Source of the DNA: Chitinophagaceae bacterium UBA4407
Lineage (GTDB): Bacteria > Bacteroidota > Bacteroidia > Chitinophagales > Chitinophagaceae
Assembly: GCA_002390845.1 (NCBI GenBank)
Contig: DGQT01000112.1
Location: forward strand, 71,612-135,611
Direction of reading: 5' to 3'
DNA: 64,000 nucleotides
Positions 27,358 through 35,535 of this stretch are shown in pieces. Every line of letters begins with the position of its first letter. Position 1 is the first letter of the stretch. The notes under the pieces are model-generated. The model was not told where the DNA came from. It searched no databases and saw only the letters and a list, made by a program, of their open reading frames with translations. The translations under genes were made by a program, and so were the position numbers.

Positions 27358-28125
27358 CTCCGCACAGTGTCCTTTCATAGCTATGAGCAGAGCCAAGGCG
27401 CTTTACGGCTTTAATAACAAAATCATTAATTGTTACACGTTGCTTTAGCAATTCCATTGCTTTTACTAACTTTCCTGAAAGTAAATTTTGCCTGTAAGAA
27501 AAACAATACCAGAAAAAGACGGGGTGTATTTTATAACTTTTACCTGTGCACAATGGTTACCACTGTTTAAAATATCTGATAGTTACGATTCAGTATATAA
27601 CTGGTTTGATTATCTTAAAGCTAATGGTCATTTTATTGTTGGTTATATCATAATGCCGAATCATGTTCATGCAATTATTGCATTTCGCAACACGGGTAAA
27701 ACGATTAACAGTATTGTTGGTAACGGTAAAAGGTTTATGGCTTACGATATTGTTGAACGGCTGCAACAGCAAAATTGCCATGATGTAATAGCCGTAATGC
27801 AAAAAATGGTAAATAACACACAGAAAGGGATGAATAAGCAACATGAGGTTTTTGAACCCTCTTTTGACTGGAAAGAATGCAGAACGCCGGCATTTATAGA
27901 ACAAAAATTAAACTATATACATAGCAATCCCTGTAAAGGGGAAAATAAACTTGCTAATTTACCGGAGGAATATATACATAGCTCAGCAAAGTTTTATATT
28001 ACAGGAAAACAGGGAATATACCCCGTAACAAGTTATACGTTATTACAGGATATTGATCTTTCAAAATAGCAAGAACCGCAAAGTCCCTGCCAGCGCACAT
28101 AGGCTTTGGAGGAGACTGTGCGGAG
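27358..28125 (+). mobile_element. RAYT element, complete copy 2 (768 bp)
   Basis: Same structure as the copy at 26332, with intact CTCCGCACAGTGTCC left and GGAGACTGTGCGGAG right ends. The near-identity of the two copies, 1,025 bp apart, indicates a recent duplication. Confidence 0.75.
27488..28069 (+). CDS. REP-associated tyrosine transposase (193 aa), copy 2
   Basis: Almost identical to the transposase at 26463, again with a TTG start, the NHVH motif and the YIHSNPCKGE segment. The full length of 193 residues is retained and no disabling change is seen. Two active-looking copies next to several deletion derivatives suggest that the family is mobile in this genome. Confidence 0.85.
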   Translation: MPVRKTIPEKDGVYFITFTCAQWLPLFKISDSYDSVYNWFDYLKANGHFIVGYIIMPNHVHAIIAFRNTGKTINSIVGNGKRFMAYDIVERLQQQNCHDVIAVMQKMVNNTQKGMNKQHEVFEPSFDWKECRTPAFIEQKLNYIHSNPCKGENKLANLPEEYIHSSAKFYITGKQGIYPVTSYTLLQDIDLSK

Positions 28126-28130
28126 AAGAA

Positions 28131-28403
28131 ATCTCTCCATGAAGGCTTTAGCTTAGCTTATGAGACATTACTGGTAGGTTAATGTAATTTATTCTTATTC
28201 TCTCTTGCCGTTGACGGTGTTGTCACCGTCAACCTACGCATAGATAAAGCTCAATAGAATTACCTAAAAGTACAAGAGAGCGACGCAAGAGGCGATGCTG
28301 GTTTTACAACTGTTTGGTACAAAAAAAAGTTCGTCTTTCATCGACAGGAATGCGAACAGGGCAGTAAAAAATTCCACCCATTGAGCTGAGTACAAAAATT
28401 ATC
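28131..28403 (+). repeat. CATGCAGG-type hairpin, GTTGACGG hairpin and dispersed repeat
   Basis: A decayed CATGAAGG hairpin (28131-28175) is followed by a perfect stem GTTGACGGTG/CACCGTCAAC (about 28207-28230). Then comes the dispersed repeat with core GTACAAGAGAGCGACGCAA (28270-28288) ending TTTGGTACAAAAAA. No gene lies here. Confidence 0.6.
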
Positions 28404-28562
28404 ATGCATCAGAAATCAGATTACCTGCACGATAATCCGGTAACAGCGGGCTTTGTGGAAAAGCCAGAAGATTGGTTGTACAGCAGTGCAAAAGACTATT
28501 ATATGGGTAAGAAAGTAATAATTGATATTTCTCTTATTGATCCAATGGTTCTTGCTTACTAA
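28404..28562 (+). pseudogene. RAYT transposase, C-terminal fragment
   Basis: The 52 residues read QKSDYLHDNPVTAGFVEKPE and then DWLYSSAKDYY, the standard end of a REP-associated transposase (Tyr-bearing helix then YSSA). The HUH part is absent. It belongs to the same sort of protein as the N-terminal fragment at 23961. A right end of that element type begins two bases after the stop. Confidence 0.65.
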
Positions 28563-28563
28563 C

Positions 28564-28619
28564 AATGGCACAAGAGTACGCCTTTAACAAAGCTATGCTG
28601 CATACTTGCGCCGGAATGG
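28564..28619 (-). repeat. Right end of the second RAYT type
   Basis: CAATGGCACAAGAGTACGCC followed by CTGCATACTTGCGCCGGAAT is the inverse of the left end at 23876-23939. It supports pairing of the two transposase fragments with this repeat. Confidence 0.6.
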
Positions 28620-28674
28620 TATTGTTACACTGAATTTTTCTTATTATTTTCCCTTTATTAAAATTATCTAAGCA

Positions 28675-28995
28675 ATGGCATACGAAATCACAGATTTGAT
28701 CTTCCAGCAGGAAGTGCTTCAAAGCGACAAAGTAACGTTAATTGACCTCTGGGCAGAATGGTGCGGACCCTGCCGCCTTATGAGTCCCGTAATAGAAGAG
28801 CTTGCACAAGAATACCAAGGCAGGGCCGTAGTTGGCAAACTAAACGTAGACAACAACCCGGAAGTGCCGGTAAATTACAACGTACGCGGTATTCCCACGT
28901 TTCTGTTGTTTAAAAACGGTGAGCTGAAAGAAAAAATCGTTGGCGTGCAAACCAAGCAGTTTCTTAAAGACAAGATCGAATCGTTTTTGGGTTAG
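28675..28995 (+). CDS. trxA: Thioredoxin
   Basis: The 106-residue cytosolic thioredoxin has the redox motif WCGPC (Cys30, Cys33), and the cis-proline loop GIPTFLLF is present. Size and motif spacing are standard. It reduces disulfides in cytosolic proteins such as ribonucleotide reductase. It stands as a single gene with repeats on both sides. Confidence 0.95.
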   Translation: MAYEITDLIFQQEVLQSDKVTLIDLWAEWCGPCRLMSPVIEELAQEYQGRAVVGKLNVDNNPEVPVNYNVRGIPTFLLFKNGELKEKIVGVQTKQFLKDKIESFLG

Positions 28996-29004
28996 GGTAG
29001 TTTT

Positions 29005-29060
29005 CTTCCCCACAATGTCACCATGCAGGTTTTGTGTAGCGATGGGACATTGCGGACAGG
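29005..29060 (+). repeat. CATGCAGG hairpin repeat
   Basis: CACAATGTCACCATGCAGG and the pairing end GGGACATTGCGG form a hairpin of about 45 bases just after the thioredoxin stop; it might act as a 3' structure. Confidence 0.5.
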
Positions 29061-29091
29061 TATTTAAATCAAAAAAAATATTGGCTTTATT

Positions 29092-29326
29092 CTCCGCACA
29101 GTGTCCTTTCATAGCTATGAGCGTAGCCAAGGCGCTTTGCGGCTTTAATAACGAAATCATTAATTGTTATAGGTTGCTTTAGTAATTGTAAGAAAAACGA
29201 TACAAAAAAAAGACGGGGTGTATTTTATAATTTTTACCTGTGCGCAATGGTTACCACTGTTTAAAATATCAGCACCCGCAAAGTCCCTGGCCTGCACACA
29301 TAGCCTTTGGAGGAGACTGTGCGGAG
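29092..29326 (+). mobile_element. Internally deleted RAYT element (235 bp)
   Basis: It has the left end CTCCGCACAGTGTCC, the first part of the transposase (GTAAGAAAAACGATAC to CACTGTTTAAAATATC), then the right end to GGAGACTGTGCGGAG. Its right border at 29326 cuts a transporter gene on the minus strand. Confidence 0.7.
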
Positions 29327-29470
29327 AAAAAAAACAAAAGCTATTCCAAAACTTACACCTTTGTATGCCAGCTTACCTAATGCTACACCCGCAGCAATTA
29401 CGATGGCATAAATAAGGATAACATAAACCGCCGATGAATGATCTTGAAATAATTGAGAAAACCAGCTCAT
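29327..29470 (-). pseudogene. N-terminal remnant of a YidE/AspT-type transporter, cut by a RAYT element
   Basis: From the ATG at 29468-29470 the protein reads MSWFSQLFQDHSSAVYVILI, then YAIVIAAGVALGKLAYKG and VSFGIAFV. This is the opening of the aspartate:alanine exchanger (YidE/YbjL) family in Bacteroidota. After about residue 46-48 the frame passes into the RAYT right end and stops at 29261. The remaining 500 or so residues are absent, so the gene was truncated with loss of its 3' part. The family call rests on this short stretch. Confidence 0.55.
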
Positions 29471-29589
29471 AAAAATTAATTGCAGTTATTATAAATCTTT
29501 TTGCTGCAAAAGATATTGCAGCAAAAGAGCAGGGCCGGGGCTTATGGTATGCCTGCCAACAGTCGGGTAAAAAAACAGCATAATTAATA

Positions 29590-29655
29590 TACAATTTTTT
29601 TACCCGGCAACAGAACATTATGAAGCATTGGTTGCGTCGCACTCTTGTACAGCAG
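29590..29655 (-). repeat. Dispersed palindromic repeat, reverse arm
   Basis: TTTACCCGGC, then TTATGAAGCATTGG and the core TTGCGTCGCACTCTTGTAC (29632-29650). Confidence 0.65.
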
Positions 29656-29724
29656 TAAATTTACTGAGCAAAAAGAACAGCCAAATCCATTTGCATAAAA
29701 AACATAAAAAAATAATCAGTAAAA

Positions 29725-31581
29725 TTACTCTCTTTCCGGTTGCTGCCCCCAGTGCTCCGGTGAGCGCCATAATGAAGAGAGCAGCAGTTCACGCATAAAA
29801 AAGAATTCTTTTGGTAATTTATCGTAAAAGCGGGAAAATAATTCTTCATGCGATAACAACTCCTGTTTCCATGGTTCACGGTCAATGGTCATTATTTCTG
29901 CAAAATCTTCTTCTTTAAAATCTTCCACTCCAATCCAGTTCATATCATTAAAACGGGGTACCCAGCCAACAGGACTTTCCACTGCAGAGGCATTTCCTTT
30001 AACACGGTCTACCACCCATTTTAATACACGCATGTTCTGTCCAAATCCAGGCCATATATATTTCCCGTTTTCATCTTTCCTGAACCAGTTTACCCCAAAT
30101 ATGCGTGGCGCATTTGGCAAATCTCTTCCAAACTGCAGCCAGTGATTAATATAGTCGCCAATATTATAACCCATAAATGGCAGCATGGCAAATGGATCCC
30201 TTCTCACCTTACCAATTTCTCCAAAAGCAGCTGCCGTCATTTCACTGCCCATCGTTGCAGCCATATAAACACCAAAATTCCAGTTGAAAGATTGATAGAC
30301 CAATGGAATTACCGTACTTCTTCTGCCCCCGAAAATAAATGCTTCAATTTGTACACCATTGGGATTATCCCAATCATTATCAACAGCCGGATTCTGATAT
30401 GCCGGGGCAGTAAACCTCGAGTTTGCATGTGCTGCCGGTTTACCGCTTGCTGCATCCCATGGTTTGCCATGCCAGTCTTTTAAACCAGCCGGTGGTTCCG
30501 GTGTTAAACCTTCCCACCAAACATCGCCATCAAGGGTAAGCGCAACATTGGTAAAAATGGTATTAGCCCTAATTGAATCCATTGCATTAGGATTCGTTTT
30601 ATCATTCGTTCCCGGCGCAACACCAAAATATCCTGATTCAGGGTTAATTGCATACAAATGGCCATCCCTGCCTTTATGTATCCAGGCGATATCATCACCA
30701 ACAGTGGTTATTTTCCAGCCATCCATTTCTACAGGCGGTATCATCATGGCAAAATTAGTTTTGCCGCACGCACTCGGAAAGGCTGCTGCTACATAAGTTT
30801 TTTCTTTATCGGGAGATTCAATGCCCATAATAAGCATGTGTTCTGCAAGCCAGTTTTCTTCACGGCCCATAACAGATGCAATGCGGAGCGCAAAACATTT
30901 TTTACCCATCAATGCGTTTCCGCCATAGCCACTGCCATAAGAAATAACCATACGTTCTTCGGGAAAATGGGAAATGTATTTTGTAGTGGGGTTACAAGGC
31001 CAGGTAACATCTTCTTCACCTGCATTTAGGGGTGCACCCAGTGCATGTAAACATTTTACATATTCACCGTTTTGCACATATGGCAGCACGGCCTCACCCA
31101 TACGTGTCATTATGTGCATATTAACAACAACGTATTCCGAATCGGTTATTTGAACTCCATATCTTGAAAAGGGAGAACCTACAGGGCCCATACAAAAAGG
31201 TATTACATACAAAGTACGTCCATGCATGCAGCCTTTCATCAATACGTTTAGAGTGTCTTTCATTTTAACCGGATCCATCCAGTTATTTGTTGGGCCGGCA
31301 TCTTCTTTTCGGCGGCTGCAGATAAAAGTTTTGTCTTCAACCCGGGCCACATCGCTTGGGTCGCTAAAACATGCATAACTGTTGGGCCTTTTTTCGGGAT
31401 TGAGTGGTATGAATGTCCCTTTTTGCACCAGGTAATTGCAAATGGTATTATATTCTTCTTTTGAACCATTACACCAATAAATTTTTTCAGGTTCTGCAAG
31501 AACCGCTATTTGCTCTACCCAAAGCTCCAGATCAGATTTATTGATGGGTTTATTACTAAGTGGAAATGAATTTTTGCTCAT
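29725..31581 (-). CDS. pckG: Phosphoenolpyruvate carboxykinase (GTP)
   Basis: It interconverts oxaloacetate and PEP with GTP, the entry step of gluconeogenesis. I use ATG at 31579-31581 (MSKNSFPLSNKP), giving 618 residues, the usual length for the GTP-type enzyme; a longer in-frame start has no support. Visible signatures are the P-loop FPSACGKTNFAMM, VGDDIAW, the YGGNALMGKKCFALRI substrate region and FIFGGRRSTVIPL. A promoter-like TATCTTTG box lies about 60 bases upstream. It is a single gene between repeat blocks. Confidence 0.95.
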   Translation of the reverse strand: MSKNSFPLSNKPINKSDLELWVEQIAVLAEPEKIYWCNGSKEEYNTICNYLVQKGTFIPLNPEKRPNSYACFSDPSDVARVEDKTFICSRRKEDAGPTNNWMDPVKMKDTLNVLMKGCMHGRTLYVIPFCMGPVGSPFSRYGVQITDSEYVVVNMHIMTRMGEAVLPYVQNGEYVKCLHALGAPLNAGEEDVTWPCNPTTKYISHFPEERMVISYGSGYGGNALMGKKCFALRIASVMGREENWLAEHMLIMGIESPDKEKTYVAAAFPSACGKTNFAMMIPPVEMDGWKITTVGDDIAWIHKGRDGHLYAINPESGYFGVAPGTNDKTNPNAMDSIRANTIFTNVALTLDGDVWWEGLTPEPPAGLKDWHGKPWDAASGKPAAHANSRFTAPAYQNPAVDNDWDNPNGVQIEAFIFGGRRSTVIPLVYQSFNWNFGVYMAATMGSEMTAAAFGEIGKVRRDPFAMLPFMGYNIGDYINHWLQFGRDLPNAPRIFGVNWFRKDENGKYIWPGFGQNMRVLKWVVDRVKGNASAVESPVGWVPRFNDMNWIGVEDFKEEDFAEIMTIDREPWKQELLSHEELFSRFYDKLPKEFFFMRELLLSSLWRSPEHWGQQPERE

Positions 31582-31637
31582 AGAACCGATATTAAATTTA
31601 ATGTAATTGAATTTGAGGTTACACTTTTCTTTCGGCA

Positions 31638-31665
31638 CAAAGATATTAATGCGAAAAAAAAACAA
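31638..31665 (-). promoter_or_regulatory. Putative Bacteroidota-type promoter of pckG
   Basis: On the minus strand TATCTTTG (31645-31638) matches the TAnnTTTG -7 box. A TTG at 31665-31663 lies 17 bases upstream, roughly in the -33 position. This would give a leader of about 50 bases before the ATG at 31581. Confidence 0.4.
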
Positions 31666-31814
31666 CATGATTAATGTCATGTATGATGATGAAAATTATC
31701 AGTTAGAATGAATAAAAACCAATTCGTTTTTTTTATGGTAAAGTATATTTAGGTTAAAAATTTAATAGCAAATAGTTTTTTAGTCATACTTCAAATCAGT
31801 ATTCATTTTTTGTT

Positions 31815-31866
31815 CTCCGCAGAGTTTACTTTCATAAGGTTTGGCTGCGGCAGTAACTCTGCGGTT
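31815..31866 (+). repeat. Divergent RAYT-like end
   Basis: CTCCGCAGAGTTTACTTTCA paired with GCAGTAACTCTGCGG forms a hairpin resembling the RAYT left end, but with clear differences. Confidence 0.4.
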
Positions 31867-31904
31867 TACTGGCAGTATCTCTCAATTTAACCTTGCACTC
31901 CTTC

Positions 31905-32050
31905 GCCGCAATGCTCCCATGCAGGCTTTGCCGTTAACAGTGTTGTTACCGTTAACATACGCTTATATAAAGCCCAATAGAATTACCTGAACGTACAAGA
32001 GTGCGACGCAAGAAAAGCATCATAGTAATTAAACAGCCCGGCTCAAAAAA
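31905..32050 (+). repeat. CATGCAGG hairpin joined to a dispersed repeat
   Basis: GCAATGCTCCCATGCAGGC is followed by a CGTTAACAGTG/TTACCGTTAAC stem, then core GTACAAGAGTGCGACGCAA (31993-32011), ending CAGCCCGGCTCAAAAAA. This is one of the clearest complete forward arms. Confidence 0.65.
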
Positions 32051-32097
32051 CCCATTCTGGCGCAAGTATGCAGAGGGGCTATGTGTGTTGGCGTACT
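32051..32097 (+). repeat. Left end of the second RAYT type, abutting another element
   Basis: CATTCTGGCGCAAGTATGCA through GTTGGCGTACTT matches the end at 23876, but it is cut off where the CTCCGCACAG element starts at 32104. Confidence 0.5.
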
Positions 32098-32103
32098 TTT
32101 ATT

Positions 32104-32386
32104 CTCCGCACAGTGTCCTTTCAAAGCTATGAGTGAGGCCAAGGCACTTTGCGGCTTTAATAACAAAATCATTAATTGTTATACGTTGCTTTAATAATTT
32201 CATTGCATTTACTAACTTTCCTCAAAGTAAATCTTGCCTGTAAGAAAAACGATATCAGAAAAAATGAACAGAGAATATACCCCGTAACAAGTTATACGTT
32301 ATTACAGGATATTGATTTTTTAAAATAGCAAGAGCCGCAAAGTCCATGGCCTGAACACATGGGCTTTGCAGGAGACTGTGCGGAGA
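32104..32386 (+). mobile_element. Internally deleted RAYT element (283 bp)
   Basis: The left end, the first transposase codons (up to about GATATCAGAAAAA), then the last codons (ACAGAGAATATACCCCGTAA and on to the original stop) and the right end are kept; the centre is deleted. It differs in its breakpoints from the derivatives at 20801 and 29092. Confidence 0.7.
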
Positions 32387-32493
32387 AGAAAAATGTATCT
32401 ATCAGTAAATTATATAAATTAAACTGTAAATTATGAAAGGAGTCTGCAAGTTTATGGTGCTACATTGCACTTTTAAGGTTTGAAATTGATCAC

Positions 32494-32518
32494 ACCTCAC
32501 TATTCTTAGTGAGGTTTT
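32494..32518 (+). terminator. Rho-independent terminator without an annotated gene upstream
   Basis: Stem ACCTCACTA / TAGTGAGGT with a TTCT loop, followed by TTTTA. The 100 bases before it hold only a 16-codon frame (32433-32483), so it may end a small RNA or be left from a lost gene. Confidence 0.55.
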
Positions 32519-32526
32519 TATTTATT

Positions 32527-32680
32527 CTCCGCTCAGTGTCCTTTCATAGCTATGAGCAGGGCCAAGGCACTTTGCGGTTTTAATAACGAAATCATTAATT
32601 GTTATACGTTGCTTTAGCAATTTCATTGCATTTACTAACTTTCCTGAAAGTAAATTTTGCCTGTAAGAAAAACGATCATT
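32527..32680 (+). repeat. Truncated RAYT element, left part
   Basis: CTCCGCTCAGTGTCC through the left-end segment and the first transposase codons (TTGCCTGTAAGAAAAACG). It breaks off near 32680 without a right end. It occupies the region upstream of the VOC protein gene. Confidence 0.6.
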
Positions 32681-32881
32681 ATTTGCTGAGCTTGAAGAAA
32701 AAATTCAGCATTAATAAGCATTTCGTTTTCAACTAAGGAATAAAATAATAAACCTTGCAAAACTATACCAACCGACTATTTTGACGTTTTTAGCATCGTA
32801 AAATGTCGCATTTGCACTTTAATTGCTTTTTTGCGCAGGCTATTTTTGCTTAATCATCAATTAATAAAAAAATCTAAAAAA

Positions 32882-33334
32882 ATGTCGCAAAACAAAATCA
32901 CATCATCACTCTGGTTTCACACTAAAGACGGTAAAATGCAGCATGTAACCGATTATTACATAGCCATTTTCGCAGACAATTTTGAAGCAGGAAACGTTAT
33001 ACCCCTGGGTGAAACACCAAGCGGATACACAGAAATGAACAATATTAAACTTTTTGGCAATGATTACCTGTTTATGACTACAGCTATTGAGCATCATGCT
33101 TTCAATGACGCCTTTGCCATAATGCTATATTGCGATGACCAGCAGGAAATTGATAAATACTGGGATTATTTTACCAAAGATGGCAAAGAATCTATGTGTG
33201 GCTGGTGCATGGATAAATTTGGATTACGCTGGCAAATCATTCCTAAAAACTTTGGTGAATTAATGAGTAAACCGAATGCCTGGCAAGTGATGATGAAGCA
33301 GAAAAAAATTGTTATTGAAGAATACCTGCAATAA
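32882..33334 (+). CDS. VOC superfamily protein (PhnB/3-demethylubiquinone methyltransferase-like)
   Basis: I start at ATG 32882 (MSQNKITSSLWF), giving 150 residues. Features of the PhnB-like vicinal-oxygen-chelate fold are SLWFHTKDGKMQHVTDYYIA, an internal FNDAFAIMLYCDDQQEID strand-helix, and GWCMDKFGLRWQIIP near the end. The family name 3-demethylubiquinone-9 3-methyltransferase is historical; real activity of such proteins is mostly unknown. It is a single cytosolic gene. Confidence 0.8.
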   Translation: MSQNKITSSLWFHTKDGKMQHVTDYYIAIFADNFEAGNVIPLGETPSGYTEMNNIKLFGNDYLFMTTAIEHHAFNDAFAIMLYCDDQQEIDKYWDYFTKDGKESMCGWCMDKFGLRWQIIPKNFGELMSKPNAWQVMMKQKKIVIEEYLQ

Positions 33335-33409
33335 ATACTGAACTACTAACAAGAGCGAAACGCAATAGTGGTAGTAAACAAAAAAACATGCATGTTAATG
33401 GTTGTTTTA

Positions 33410-33530
33410 GCTGCCAATGCTTCTATACTACGCTTTGATAAAAGATGACAGGTAATTTGAACGTACAAGTGAGTGACACAACAAAAGATGCTATTTGTAC
33501 AGAGGTTGGGTACAAAAAAGTTTTGTCTTT
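33410..33530 (+). repeat. Dispersed palindromic repeat, forward arm (variant core)
   Basis: CGCTTTGATAAAAGATGAC, then the variant core GTACAAGTGAGTGACACAAC (33463-33482), ending GTTGGGTACAAAAAAG. Confidence 0.6.
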
Positions 33531-33605
33531 TATCGACAGGCATTCGAACAGGGCTGCAAAAAAGTGCCCTGATTTGGTTGGTAAAGCACAGGTAGTTAAT
33601 ATGAT

Positions 33606-34505
33606 TTAAATGAAACTATTGATATGCCTGCGTGGAATGATAATGCTAACCGCATCTGTTACAATATCTGCAGTGATATCATTTATTTTACCAAGATATT
33701 CCCCATCTACCTGGAAATGAACTTTCTTTTTGGCATGAATATGCAAAGAAGCTGTTTGAAGCACTTCTGTTTTTGCAGGATCATAAGGCATGTGCGTAAT
33801 TAACATTTTGAAGATCTCTTTGAAAGAGACTTTTTTAACAATAATTACCTCAAACAAACCATCATTCAATTTGCCATTGGGGTTTATAAGGGCACCGCTA
33901 CCATACTTTGTTGCATTTGCCAGTACAACCATTGCAGCGTCTCTTTTTAGCACGGCTTTATCCGTTTGTATTTCCAACTGCATAAGTGGCTTATTCCAAA
34001 GCACTTTCCACGATGCTTTTATATAACCCCACATTCCGCGTTTATGATTTGCTTCGGATTTTTTAACTACAAATGCATTGAACCCAATATCACTAAGATG
34101 GATACACACCTCGTTATTAACCTTAAGCAGGTGTATTTTTTTTACCAGTCCGTTTACAACAATATCAAGAGCCTGCCCTGCATCGCCGGGTATTTCCAAT
34201 TCTTTTGCCATGCCGTTTGCGGATCCCGCAGGCAATATTGCCAAAGGAATATTTGTTTGCATTAAACACTGCGCTGCAAGTTTAACTGTGCCATCGCCCC
34301 CAACTGCAATAAGGCGCTGGGGTTTATATTCCACAATTTTGTGTTTTATTTTTTCAATGGAACATAGTTCCGAAAGGTAGAATAACTCAATTGTATGCGG
34401 GGTTGATGTAAAATAGTTCTGTATTGTGGTGTGCCAGTCTGTACTGTTATTTCCCGAACCGGGGTTAATAATGAAAAGCAATTTTAAAGCAGGTGTTTCA
34501 GTCAT
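33606..34505 (-). CDS. Diacylglycerol kinase-family lipid kinase
   Basis: The 299-residue protein belongs to the DAGK/YegS/BmrU family, which phosphorylates diacylglycerol or a related lipid. The N-terminal LLFIINPGSGN and the nucleotide-binding loop LIAVGGDGTVKLAAQ are diagnostic, with LPAGSANGMAKEL following. The C-terminal beta domain has KYGSGALINPNGKLNDGLFE and IHAKKKVHFQVDGEYLG. The start is only 40 bases from that of the divergently transcribed App1-like phosphatase. The pair would catalyse opposite reactions on the diacylglycerol/phosphatidate couple. Confidence 0.88.
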   Translation of the reverse strand: MTETPALKLLFIINPGSGNNSTDWHTTIQNYFTSTPHTIELFYLSELCSIEKIKHKIVEYKPQRLIAVGGDGTVKLAAQCLMQTNIPLAILPAGSANGMAKELEIPGDAGQALDIVVNGLVKKIHLLKVNNEVCIHLSDIGFNAFVVKKSEANHKRGMWGYIKASWKVLWNKPLMQLEIQTDKAVLKRDAAMVVLANATKYGSGALINPNGKLNDGLFEVIIVKKVSFKEIFKMLITHMPYDPAKTEVLQTASLHIHAKKKVHFQVDGEYLGKINDITADIVTDAVSIIIPRRHINSFI

Positions 34506-34545
34506 AGCATATTGATAACGTTGTTTAAATATCTTTGAAACCGTT

Positions 34546-35535
34546 ATGGTAAGATCATCAAAATATAAAAATGCAACAGTAAAAGTTTATCACGGTTATG
34601 GCCACACACATGATCTTGTAGCGTATGGGCATGTTTTTAAAAACAAAACAGTATATCGCAACAATTATGCTACCAATGTGCTGCAGAATATCATCCATTT
34701 GCTCAGGTTGTTTTTTGTAAAGCCTTTGCCGCATGCAAAGGTTCAGTTAACCTGGGGAAACCAGGTTCTTTATTCCACTACTGAAGACGATGGTTTTTTT
34801 AAATTTGAGTGGAAGTCTGATTTTGAAGTAACCGCAGGATGGCATACCGTGGAAGTACATTTTTTAAACGAGGATGGAGACATTGCAGCAGCAGGACAGG
34901 GGAAAATTTTTGTACCACATTCTACGCAGTTTGCTTTTATATCAGATATTGATGATACCGTTTTAATGTCTTATTCTGCTACCGTTGTAAAAAGACTAAG
35001 GACGTTGTTTACAAAAAATCCCCATACCCGTAAAGTTTTTGCAGATGTTGTTAAGCATTATAAATTACTTGCAGAAGCGCATACAACATCAACAGTTCCG
35101 AACCCTTTTTTCTATGTATCAAGCAGTGAATGGAATTTGTATGATGACCTTAATGAATTTTTTAAACACAATGGTTTTCCAAAAGGTGCCTTCCTGCTTA
35201 ACCAGGTAAAAAAATGGTTTCAGTTTTTTAAAACCGGTAAAACAAAGCACGGAGGAAAATTATTACGTGTTGTAAGAATATTAAATGCATTTCCCAAACA
35301 GCAGTTTATTTTACTGGGAGACAACTCTCAAAGTGACCCTTCCATTTATGCCTCCATTGTTGAAAAATACCCCGGAAAAATTTTCGCTATATATATCAGG
35401 AATATTCACCAAAAAAATGAAGCAGCTACAAAAGAAATATTATCTGGTGCAGAAAGGTCGGGTGTTCTTACCTGCTTTTTCAAAACCAATAAAGAAGCAA
35501 TATTGCATTCAAAGAAAACAGGTTTGATAGATTAA
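34546..35535 (+). CDS. App1-type phosphatidate phosphatase (DUF2183)
   Basis: The 329-residue protein has the HAD-like motif FISDIDDTVLMS (DxDxT) at about residue 130. NPFFYVSSSEWNLYDDL, LLNQVKK and FILLGDNSQSDPSIY follow, the order found in App1/DUF2183 phosphatases that remove phosphate from phosphatidate. The N-terminal third is a beta-rich domain (VKVYHGYGHTHDLVAYGHVF). No membrane helix is seen. It is divergent from a diacylglycerol kinase-family gene, so both may share control. Confidence 0.85.
   Translation: MVRSSKYKNATVKVYHGYGHTHDLVAYGHVFKNKTVYRNNYATNVLQNIIHLLRLFFVKPLPHAKVQLTWGNQVLYSTTEDDGFFKFEWKSDFEVTAGWHTVEVHFLNEDGDIAAAGQGKIFVPHSTQFAFISDIDDTVLMSYSATVVKRLRTLFTKNPHTRKVFADVVKHYKLLAEAHTTSTVPNPFFYVSSSEWNLYDDLNEFFKHNGFPKGAFLLNQVKKWFQFFKTGKTKHGGKLLRVVRILNAFPKQQFILLGDNSQSDPSIYASIVEKYPGKIFAIYIRNIHQKNEAATKEILSGAERSGVLTCFFKTNKEAILHSKKTGLID

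Noticed and set aside
20397..32680. CRISPR array
   Set aside because: The repeats here are irregularly spaced, carry terminal inverted repeats and surround transposase genes; there is no regular repeat-spacer pattern and no cas gene.
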